From Clostridiales bacterium (GTDB lineage: Bacteria > Bacillota > Clostridia > Christensenellales > Aristaeellaceae), in NCBI GenBank assembly GCA_022776785.1, contig JALFHA010000375.1, positions 1 through 5,122 of the forward strand: a DNA stretch of 5,122 bases. Reading direction: 5' to 3'. How positions within the stretch are numbered: the first letter of the stretch is position 1; every line of letters starts with the position of its first letter. Of this stretch, positions 1-5,080 are shown piece after piece. The notes under the pieces were generated by a model, which saw nothing but the letters and a program-made list of their open reading frames with translations, was not told where the DNA came from and made no database searches. The translations under genes and the position numbers were made by a program.

Positions 1-10
1 AGATGGTCAA

Positions 11-823
11 ATGATTGATCAGAATCTGCACACGCATACCACCTGGGACGATGGAAAGAACACCGCGCGGGAGATGATCGAGGCCGCACTTGCGGCCGGA
101 ATGACCGCCGTGGGCATCAGCGTGCACAGCCCGACGGGGGAGGCGGACGGCTGGTCGCTCCCGGCGGAGAAGCTGCCGGATTACCGGCGGGAGATGGCCG
201 CGCTCGCGCGGGAATACGCGGGGCGCATCCGCGTTTACTGCGGCGTGGAGTGGGATGTGACCTCGAAGATCGCACTTGCGCCGTTTGATTACGTCATCGG
301 CTCCGTGCACTATCTGCCCATCGAGGGGCATCCGACGGTGGATGACAGCGAGGCCGTTACGGAGCGGTTTCTCTCCGAGGTCTTTCACGGCGATGCGGAT
401 GCGGCGGCGGCGATGTACTTTGGCGAGCTTGAGCGCGTCGCGCAGGAACCGGAGGTCGATATCGTGGGCCATTTCGACCTGCTGACCAAGTTCGACGAGC
501 GGCGGGGCTTCTTCAACCCCGACAGCCCCATCTACCGCCGCAGCGCGGAGCGGGCGATGGAGGCGCTCGTCGCGGCGGGGAAGATCTTCGAGGTCAACAC
601 CGGCGCGATCAGCCGCGGCTACCGCAAAGCGCCTTACCCGTCGCGGACGCTGCTCACGCGGCTTTGCGAAATGGGCGCTCGCGTCACCGTCAGCGCCGAC
701 GCCCATGCCGCATCGGGGATTGCCTGCGCCTTTGACGAGGCCGAGACGCTCCTGCGCGATTGCGGGTTCCGGGAAATCCATGTGCTTGAGGACGGGGGCT
801 TTGTGCCGGCGGCGCTGGGTTGA
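11..823 (+). CDS. PHP-domain histidinol-phosphatase-like phosphoesterase (HisJ/HisK family)
   Basis: This 270-residue protein has the PHP (polymerase and histidinol phosphatase) fold of metal-dependent phosphoesterases. The likely reaction is removal of phosphate from L-histidinol phosphate, the penultimate step of histidine synthesis in the cytoplasm. Visible metal-ligand motifs, in order: H7-T-H9 with D13/D14, H39 (SVHS), E80 (GVEWD), H100 (GSVHY), H154 and D156 (VGHFD), E194 (FEVNTGA), and D230-A-H232 (SADAH). The length fits the roughly 260-280 residues usual for HisJ-type enzymes. The ATG at 11 puts HTHT near the N terminus, as is normal for the family, so it is probably the true start, although the frame stays open to the window edge. 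No good ribosome binding site is visible in the ten bases available. The start overlaps a TGA in another frame (ATGA at 11-14), which would suit translational coupling to an upstream gene. Other PHP phosphatases share these motifs, so the exact substrate is inferred. No other his genes are in the window, so no symbol is given. Confidence 0.9.
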   Translation: MIDQNLHTHTTWDDGKNTAREMIEAALAAGMTAVGISVHSPTGEADGWSLPAEKLPDYRREMAALAREYAGRIRVYCGVEWDVTSKIALAPFDYVIGSVHYLPIEGHPTVDDSEAVTERFLSEVFHGDADAAAAMYFGELERVAQEPEVDIVGHFDLLTKFDERRGFFNPDSPIYRRSAERAMEALVAAGKIFEVNTGAISRGYRKAPYPSRTLLTRLCEMGARVTVSADAHAASGIACAFDEAETLLRDCGFREIHVLEDGGFVPAALG

Positions 824-849
824 CTGCACAGCTTTTCTAAGCAGGGTGA

Positions 850-878
850 TTGACTTCCCTTTCCTGATGCTGTATAGT
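850..878 (+). promoter_or_regulatory. sigma-A-type promoter for the Cys/His-rich gene
   Basis: TTGACT (850-855) and TATAGT (873-878) are separated by exactly 17 bases, each one base from consensus. Transcription would start near 885, giving a leader of about 40 bases before the ATG at 925. The promoter lies 27 bases past the stop of the PHP gene, and no convincing terminator lies between them. The Cys/His-rich gene can therefore be transcribed on its own, with possible readthrough from upstream. A short CCTC-GCAA-GAGG hairpin (893-904, GNRA-type loop) falls in the leader just before the ribosome binding site. Confidence 0.75.
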
Positions 879-907
879 GAAGGCAGCAAAGCCCTCGCAA
901 GAGGATG

Positions 908-918
908 AGGAAGGGTGG
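908..918 (+). promoter_or_regulatory. ribosome binding site that sets the start at 925
   Basis: AGGAAGGGTGG precedes the ATG at 925, with the purine-rich core ending 6-10 bases before it. The alternative in-frame GTG at 877 overlaps the -10 box (873-878), so it lies upstream of the predicted transcript start. It would also put 16 charged or polar residues in front of the signal peptide. The ATG at 925 is therefore preferred. Confidence 0.7.
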
Positions 919-924
919 CTGCTT

Positions 925-1824
925 ATGGGGAAGAAGATCATCTGCCTGCTCGCGCTGCTGGCGCTTGTTTGCCTTGCGCTGCCGGGCGTGGCACAGGAGG
1001 AGCGCGTTGCCGCATGGTGCGGCCTTCCGGGGCACTATGTTGGGGACGGGCTCGACCATCACAGGCCGGAGTCGTGCTGGATCACGGGGCACTTTCTGTG
1101 CGACGGCCTCAATCACGACAAGGCGGTCTGCGGGGTATTCAAGCACTACAACTGCGACGGCAAGGCGCACGGCAAGGTGAACTGCGGCCAATACGGCCAC
1201 TGCGCCAGCGACGGCCTGACGCACGAGCCCGCGCCCTGCGGGCTCAGGGAGCACACGCTGTGCGACGGCAGATCGCACGAGCCTGCCGCCTGCGGCGTGG
1301 CGGGGCATTATGCCTGTGAGAAGCGCGCGCATACCGGCGCGGTGCTCAGCAAATACTGCGACGCGACGCCGCAGCACAGGGTCTGCGAGGGCGATCCGGA
1401 GCACTACTGCGATCCCGCCGAGGGCGGCTGCGGAAAGACATACCGCTGCTCGCAGTCCAATGCGCACACGGCGTGCCGCATGTGCGGCCTGCTCTGGTGC
1501 GACCGCTCGCTGGGCGGGCATGAGACGCCCTGCGGCGTCGCCAGCCACAGGCCCTGCGTCTATACGATGAACGGCAAGACCTACAAGCGCTCGGAGCACG
1601 AGACATGCGGCTATTGCGGCAAGGGCTACTGCCTGGATATGGCGCACGGCAACGGCATTTGCGTGAAGACATGCCCGCAGTGCGGCGGCCCGGAGCGCTA
1701 TGGCTGCAACCACTATCAGGAGGATTGCGGTCACTACTGGTGCGTGACAAAGGGGCCGCATCTCTGGTGCGACACATGCCGCAATTACGCCTGCAAAACG
1801 CAGTGCGGGCACATCCGGCAGTGA
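925..1824 (+). CDS. secreted Cys/His-rich repeat protein, unrecognised family
   Basis: I do not recognise this 299-residue protein. Residues 1-23 form a Sec signal peptide: basic MGKK, a hydrophobic stretch, then GVA before QEE. No lipobox is visible, so release or wall association is expected. The mature part has 34 Cys (about 12 percent) and 24 His, and no later membrane segment. Residues 32-140 are six tandem 18-19-residue units with the plan C-x4-H-x2-C-x4-H, for example CGVFKHYNCDGKAH. Residues 141-180 are a less regular linker. Residues 184-296 contain three C-x2-C-x4-C modules (starting at 184, 228 and 282) mixed with more Cys and His. Regular Cys/His spacing suggests binding of zinc or another soft metal; dense disulfides are the alternative. 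The gene has its own promoter and terminator, and neither neighbour hints at a partner. GC is high, like the PHP gene. That this is a real gene is well supported; its function is unknown. Confidence 0.85.
   Translation: MGKKIICLLALLALVCLALPGVAQEERVAAWCGLPGHYVGDGLDHHRPESCWITGHFLCDGLNHDKAVCGVFKHYNCDGKAHGKVNCGQYGHCASDGLTHEPAPCGLREHTLCDGRSHEPAACGVAGHYACEKRAHTGAVLSKYCDATPQHRVCEGDPEHYCDPAEGGCGKTYRCSQSNAHTACRMCGLLWCDRSLGGHETPCGVASHRPCVYTMNGKTYKRSEHETCGYCGKGYCLDMAHGNGICVKTCPQCGGPERYGCNHYQEDCGHYWCVTKGPHLWCDTCRNYACKTQCGHIRQ
1018..1344 (+). repeat. six tandem 18-residue (about 54-base) Cys/His coding repeats
   Basis: Units begin at protein residues 32, 51, 69, 87, 105 and 123 of the Cys/His-rich protein. 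The first unit is 19 residues long and the others 18. The consensus is C-G-x2-G-H-[YF]-x-C-D-G-x2-H-[ED]-x3. Ligand positions 1 (Cys), 6 (His) and 14 (His) are kept in all six units. The Cys at position 9 is Gly in unit 1 and moves to position 7 in unit 4. The DNA copies have diverged, so this is an old protein repeat rather than a fresh tandem duplication. Confidence 0.85.
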
Positions 1825-1849
1825 CTCGGCTGGAGAAACCGGACAATGC

Positions 1850-1871
1850 AAACCACCCGAAGGGGTGGTTT
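1850..1871 (+). terminator. hairpin terminator after the Cys/His-rich gene
   Basis: A perfect 9-bp stem, AAACCACCC (1850-1858) with GGGTGGTTT (1863-1871), encloses a GAAG loop. It starts 26 bases after the stop codon. The following TCAATTTAT is T-rich but not a clean T run, so termination may be partial. The stem is also A-rich on its 5' side, so it could act in both directions. Confidence 0.75.
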
Positions 1872-1915
1872 CAATTTATCGGCAGCGGGATGCTGTGTCG
1901 ATCAAGATGGCGCAA

Positions 1916-1949
1916 TACAATCGTGATGAAATCTGCTGACGATCAGCAG
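1916..1949 (+). promoter_or_regulatory. possible -10 box and operator dyad ahead of the LysR gene
   Basis: TACAAT (1916-1921) matches five of six bases of a -10 box, but no good -35 lies at the proper distance. Just downstream is a perfect dyad, CTGCTGA-CGA-TCAGCAG (1933-1949), ending 40 bases before the ATG at 1990. If transcription starts near 1928, the dyad covers the first bases of the transcript, where an autorepressor could block transcription. It does not show the T-N11-A core typical of LysR sites, so the assignment is weak. Confidence 0.35.
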
Positions 1950-1989
1950 TGTCACATGGGGATCAATATCCCGGGAAAGGCGGATGATG

Positions 1990-2862
1990 ATGAATACCGA
2001 TCGGATTCAGTATTTTTTGTCGATTGCCGAGGAGGGGAGCTTTTCTGCGGCGGCCAAAAAGCATTTTATTTCACAAACAGCCATCAGCCTGCAGATGTCC
2101 ACACTGGAAAAGGAGATTGGATGCCCACTGTTCATCCGAACGAAAGCCGGAGCGGAGCTTACGTGGCAGGGAAAGAGGCTGGTGCCGATGGCTCAGCAGC
2201 TGATTAAGTGCCAACAAATGCTTATGGATAATATGGAGATGCTTCGGGAGGGGAAGCGGGAGCTTCGCATTGCCTACACAGGCCCTGTCGAAAGGAGCCT
2301 TGTGGAAAGCGCCTTTGTGCATCTGCATCGGGAGCACATGCAGGTCAGTATCTTTCCCATGCAGTTCCCGCTGTCGGAGGTTGCCGATGCCCTGAAAAGC
2401 GGAGCCTGCGACCTTGCCGTGTCCATTCCCTGTGAGCTGAGCGGCGAGGGGATCAGCACGGAGATCATCGCTGCATATCAGACAAAGGCTGCGGTGTCCG
2501 TGGCCAACCCGCTGTCGAAGGAAAGCTCTGTGTCGATTGAGCAGATCAGGGAGTATCCGCTGGTTCTTCTGCGTGCCCATGCTTCCGGAAATGCAAGCAG
2601 CCAGATTCGCAAGTGGGCGCTGAGCGAAGGCTTTTGCGCCGACAGAATCCTGGAGGCGGACAGCATCGACGAGCAGCTCTTCATGGTGTCGCTGAACCAG
2701 GGGATCTCCCTTTTCCCCGATTGCCCTTCTGTTCGCGGGCCGGGAATTGTCCTGATGCCGATCCGGGACTATGGCTATGAGCATCAGGTGGCGGCTGCCT
2801 ATCGAAGACGGACGAAAATGATTGAGCTGGTGCTCGATGCGCTTTACGCGATCAATCCATAA
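1990..2862 (+). CDS. LysR-family transcriptional regulator
   Basis: From the ATG at 1990 the protein is 290 residues, normal for a LysR-type regulator. The N-terminal winged helix-turn-helix covers roughly residues 2-62, with the family pattern of FLSIAEEGSFSAAA, then SQTAISLQMSTLE, then GCPLFIRT. A linker helix follows to about residue 88. The remainder is the periplasmic-binding-protein-like effector domain, starting at RELRIAYTG and including the usual DALKSGACDLAV segment. ATG codons also occur at 1984 and 1987. The best Shine-Dalgarno match, GGGAAAGG (1973-1980), is 9 bases before 1990 and only 3 before 1984, so 1990 is preferred. The gene runs in the same direction as the flavoprotein and ends 107 bases before its start, without an evident terminator. 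It probably controls that gene and perhaps itself. The effector cannot be read from the sequence. Confidence 0.93.
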   Translation: MNTDRIQYFLSIAEEGSFSAAAKKHFISQTAISLQMSTLEKEIGCPLFIRTKAGAELTWQGKRLVPMAQQLIKCQQMLMDNMEMLREGKRELRIAYTGPVERSLVESAFVHLHREHMQVSIFPMQFPLSEVADALKSGACDLAVSIPCELSGEGISTEIIAAYQTKAAVSVANPLSKESSVSIEQIREYPLVLLRAHASGNASSQIRKWALSEGFCADRILEADSIDEQLFMVSLNQGISLFPDCPSVRGPGIVLMPIRDYGYEHQVAAAYRRRTKMIELVLDALYAINP

Positions 2863-2866
2863 GCAA

Positions 2867-2910
2867 AGCTTTTGACATCCACAAGAAAGCTATTGTTGTA
2901 GAATGAACAA
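2867..2910 (+). promoter_or_regulatory. candidate regulated promoter of the flavoprotein gene
   Basis: A perfect TTGACA (2872-2877) is followed by TAGAAT (2899-2904; five of six), but the spacer is 21 bases instead of about 17. Two dyads overlie these boxes: AGCTTT-N13-AAAGCT (2867-2872 with 2886-2891) surrounds the -35, and TTGTT-N8-AACAA (2893-2897 with 2906-2910) surrounds the -10. The long spacer and flanking dyads suit a promoter that needs an activator such as the adjacent LysR protein. No start site or operator is proven. Confidence 0.4.
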
Positions 2911-2953
2911 GGGCGTGATAAGATATTAACGGAGTTCATAACATGTTCTTTTC

Positions 2954-2962
2954 AAAGGAGGA
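2954..2962 (+). promoter_or_regulatory. strong ribosome binding site that sets the start at 2970
   Basis: AAAGGAGGA holds a full AGGAGG (2956-2961) placed 8 bases before the ATG at 2970. The earlier in-frame ATG at 2943 has no such site, lies upstream of this one, and would add charged residues before the signal peptide. Confidence 0.85.
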
Positions 2963-2969
2963 AGAGAAG

Positions 2970-4769
2970 ATGAGAAGAATCCTGTCCGTTATTCTGTGCC
3001 TGTGTATGCTCTGCACGCTTGCGGCGGCTGCTCAGGCGGACGCTCTGTTCACAGCCGGAACCTATGAGGGAGAGGGTACCGGCAACAACACCTCTGTGCC
3101 TGTTCGGGTTCAGGTGGTTCTGTCGCAAAGTGGCATTGAATCCGTCACGGTGATCTCCCATGAGGAAACGGAGGCGATTGCCGCCATTCCGCTCGAGCAG
3201 ATCCCGGCGGATATTGTCCGCTATCAGAGCCTGGCTGTGGATACGGTCAGCGGCGCGACCATGACCTCCCGGGGAATCATCGAGGCCGTGTCGGATGCGA
3301 TCGCCAAGTCCGGTGCGGACCCGCAGGCGCTGATGACGCCCATTGAAAAGGAGACGGTTGATCTCGGGGATCGCACGACGACCACGGATGTGCTGGTCAT
3401 CGGTGCGGGCGGTACGGGCCTCGCCTCCGCGATGACCGTCCTTCAGGGTGGCCAGAATGTGATCCTCGTGGAAAAGAACGCGCGCGTGGGCGGCTCCACG
3501 GCTGTCTCCGGCGCGGTGGTGGCTGCTGAGGGCACCTACTACACGGATACCATCGGAATTGAGCCGGATTATGATGCCTGGCTTGCAAGCTGGAAGGAAG
3601 CGGCCGATTCCGAGACGGTTATCATTGGCGAGGACCCGGGCTTCCCGACCTATGATCGCGTGTCCCAGTATTTCCGCGAGGTGGCCACTGCGGTGAACTG
3701 GACGGAGGATACGGGGGTTGCGCACTGGGTGTCGTATCCCTTCTTCCCCAATACCTATTATCAGGTGCCGGAGTATCTGATTGACAAGGAAACCGGCGCG
3801 GCAGACCCCGAGGGCGGTTACATGCTGACCGACCGCATGGCTGCGTGGTTTACGGAGAATGGCGGCGACCTGCGTCTTTCCACCAGAGGCACGAAGCTGC
3901 TGACCAATGAGGCCGGCGATGTGATCGGCGCTGTGGTAGAGGATGCCAACGGAGCCTACGAAATCTATGCGGAGAATGTCGTTCTGGCGACGGGCGGCTT
4001 TGCGGCCAGCCAGGAGATGATGGATCAGTATCTGCCCCAGTTTGCCGACTGGCTGGATTTGACGACCTCGGGCTCCGGCTCGACCGGCGACGGCATGAGA
4101 ATGGCGGTTGAAGTCGGCGGCGTCATGTACAACGATCCGTACGTCATCACGCTGGGCTCGACCAGCCGCAACAGCGCTGCTGTGCAGTTTGTCATGTCCA
4201 TCAACCTCTGGTATCGTCTGGTGGTGAACAGCTCGGCGGAGCGCTTCTTCAATGAAGGCTACATGCCTTATCAAACCACCGTGACGCTCTCCCGCATCGA
4301 GGACGGCATCGCGTGGGCCATCGGAGACAGCCAGTACGCCGGTGCTCAGGAGCTGGCCGCGGGCGTTGACGGTGTCGAGCTTGTGACCGCGGATACCATT
4401 GAGGGCCTGGCTGAGGCGATGGGCGTGGATGCTGCAGCCCTGAAGGCCACCATCGACCGCTATAACGAGATCCCCGCTGCGGGCGTGGATGAGGACTTCG
4501 GCAAGGATGCGGCGCTTGCGACGGCGATTAACACTGCGCCGTATTACGCCGTTCGCGTCTATGTGTGCACGGGCGGAACGATCGGCGGCGTGAAGACGAA
4601 CAGCGATTATCAGGTGATCCGCGAGGACGGAACGGCGATTCCCGGCCTGTATGCAGGTGGCGAGGTTTCCAACCGCGAGATGTATGCCTACGCATACTCC
4701 TCCGGCTCCGGCGTAGGCTATGCGCTGGCTTCCGGCCATGCAATTGGCCTGCATATTCTCGGAAAGTGA
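2970..4769 (+). CDS. secreted FMN-binding and FAD-dependent reductase (fumarate/urocanate reductase-like)
   Basis: This 599-residue flavoprotein probably passes electrons from outside the membrane to an unsaturated organic acceptor. Residues 1-23 are a Sec signal peptide (MRRIL, hydrophobic core, AQA before DA) with no lipobox. Residues about 28-112 form an FMN-binding domain with VDTVSGATMTS (90-100), matching the ApbE flavinylation motif, so FMN is expected to be covalently attached to a Thr or Ser there. Residues about 138-595 are a FAD_binding_2 domain: GAGGTG (145-150), acidic E168, GGST (174-177), ATGGF (340-344), STGDG (371-375) and GLYAGGEV (559-566). This order is seen in UrdA-type urocanate and acrylate reductases. 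No CxxCH haem motif is present. The fumarate reductase HHTMGG motif reads GGTIGG (535-540), and the GANRLGGN motif is replaced by a Tyr/Ser/Gly stretch near 571-582, so the substrate is probably not fumarate. The LysR gene upstream likely regulates it. Family is secure; substrate is unknown. Confidence 0.92.
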   Translation: MRRILSVILCLCMLCTLAAAAQADALFTAGTYEGEGTGNNTSVPVRVQVVLSQSGIESVTVISHEETEAIAAIPLEQIPADIVRYQSLAVDTVSGATMTSRGIIEAVSDAIAKSGADPQALMTPIEKETVDLGDRTTTTDVLVIGAGGTGLASAMTVLQGGQNVILVEKNARVGGSTAVSGAVVAAEGTYYTDTIGIEPDYDAWLASWKEAADSETVIIGEDPGFPTYDRVSQYFREVATAVNWTEDTGVAHWVSYPFFPNTYYQVPEYLIDKETGAADPEGGYMLTDRMAAWFTENGGDLRLSTRGTKLLTNEAGDVIGAVVEDANGAYEIYAENVVLATGGFAASQEMMDQYLPQFADWLDLTTSGSGSTGDGMRMAVEVGGVMYNDPYVITLGSTSRNSAAVQFVMSINLWYRLVVNSSAERFFNEGYMPYQTTVTLSRIEDGIAWAIGDSQYAGAQELAAGVDGVELVTADTIEGLAEAMGVDAAALKATIDRYNEIPAAGVDEDFGKDAALATAINTAPYYAVRVYVCTGGTIGGVKTNSDYQVIREDGTAIPGLYAGGEVSNREMYAYAYSSGSGVGYALASGHAIGLHILGK

Positions 4770-4780
4770 TCTGCATCCCC

Positions 4781-4832
4781 GAGGAGCTGCGCCATGAACC
4801 GGCATGATGCCGGTAGAATGGCAAAACGCTGA
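4781..4832 (+). other. possible 12-codon mini-ORF with ribosome binding site
   Basis: ATG at 4794 opens a 12-codon frame (MNRHDAGRMAKR, basic) ending in TGA at 4830-4832. GAGGAG (4781-4786) sits 7 bases before the ATG, a good spacing. The ORF contains the first palindrome (4798-4814), and its stop is the first three bases of the second (4830-4846). This is the geometry of a leader peptide, but no regulated downstream gene is visible and an ORF this short is easily chance. Confidence 0.2.
4798..4814. repeat. 17-bp perfect palindrome (first of two)
   Basis: ACCGGCAT-G-ATGCCGGT has perfect 8-base arms around one central base. In RNA it would fold as a 6-bp stem, ACCGGC with GCCGGT, and a 5-base loop. 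It lies 28 bases after the flavoprotein stop. No T run follows, so it is a poor intrinsic terminator. It could be a protein-binding site or a 3'-end stabilising hairpin. Confidence 0.6.
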
Positions 4833-4846
4833 GATCGTCGATCTCA
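4830..4846. repeat. 17-bp perfect palindrome (second of two)
   Basis: TGAGATCG-T-CGATCTCA has the same 8-1-8 design as the palindrome at 4798-4814 but an unrelated sequence. The two centres are 32 bases apart, about three helical turns. No T run follows it. Confidence 0.6.
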
Positions 4847-4871
4847 AATCATCAGAGAAACAGATGGAATA

Positions 4872-4932
4872 AAATGCTCCCTTTATGAGAGACAGTGAGA
4901 TACAAACACTGTTCATCATGAAGGGAGCATTT
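4872..4932. repeat. 61-base near-perfect hairpin, possible terminator or mobile-element remnant
   Basis: AAATGCTCCCTT (4872-4883) pairs perfectly with AAGGGAGCATTT (4921-4932). Pairing continues inward through a T-G wobble, ATGA with TCAT (4885-4888 with 4916-4919), GA with TC (4889-4890 with 4913-4914), and ACAGTG with CACTGT (4892-4897 with 4907-4912), with only two single-base bulges. That makes about 25 bp around a 9-base loop. On the + strand it is followed by the weak tail CACTAAAC. Read on the - strand the stem ends in GCATTTTATT, a better terminator tail. It may end transcription from either side. I see no flanking target duplication. Confidence 0.6.
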
Positions 4933-4936
4933 CACT

Positions 4937-5080
4937 AAACTCCTCGTTCCGGATCTTCGCTTATTCTGTTGCTGACCTTATCTTATACTGTCTTGCACTT
5001 AAAAGCTCGAATATAAGCGCGAAGCGAAGAAGGGAGTTTGAGGGATGAAATCCCTCAAGCAGGTTTGGGCGGCAGCCCAA
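4937..5080 (+). other. structured non-coding region: long-range inverted repeat plus two hairpins
   Basis: AAACTCC (4937-4943) is repeated inverted as GGAGTTT (5033-5039), and inside it CGCTTAT (4958-4964) is inverted as ATAAGCG (5013-5019). Immediately after come TTGAGGGAT-GAA-ATCCCTCAA (5038-5058; perfect 9-bp stem) and TTGGGC-GGCA-GCCCAA (5065-5080; perfect 6-bp stem). GAAGCGAAGAAGGGAG (5021-5036) is an almost pure purine tract. The arrangement resembles hairpin-bearing intergenic elements that I recall from Clostridial genomes, but that is memory and unverified. A structured RNA, the end of a mobile element, or a dispersed repeat are all possible. Confidence 0.4.

Noticed and set aside
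877..924. Upstream in-frame GTG start for the Cys/His-rich gene
   Set aside because: The GTG overlaps the -10 box of the promoter at 850-878 and would precede the transcript start. It also puts a charged extension before the signal peptide.
1018..1344. CRISPR-like or recent DNA tandem repeat, given the regular 54-base period
   Set aside because: The period is kept at protein level only. The DNA units differ widely, there is no repeat-spacer pattern, and the frame is continuous.
634..1851. A 405-codon open frame on the - strand
   Set aside because: It is antisense to the Cys/His-rich gene and the end of the PHP gene. The repetitive Ala/Val/Arg product mirrors the Cys and His codons of the + strand, which carries the promoter, ribosome binding site and signal peptide.
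2943..2969. Upstream in-frame ATG start for the flavoprotein
   Set aside because: The full AGGAGG at 2956-2961 lies downstream of this ATG and is ideally placed for the ATG at 2970.
2970..4769. Flavocytochrome c type fumarate reductase with haems
   Set aside because: There is no CxxCH motif anywhere in the protein. The N-terminal domain is FMN-binding instead.
2952..4919. A 655-codon open frame on the - strand, the longest ORF in the window
   Set aside because: It lies antisense to the flavoprotein, whose signal peptide, SGAT, GAGGTG and ATGGF motifs are on the + strand. The antisense product is a low-information His/Arg/Ala-rich sequence without domains, and it begins inside the 61-base hairpin. 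It arises from codon bias.
4984..4989. TATACT as a -10 box for a transcript toward the right edge
   Set aside because: No acceptable -35 lies 16-18 bases upstream (TTATTC at that distance is poor), and no confident gene follows.
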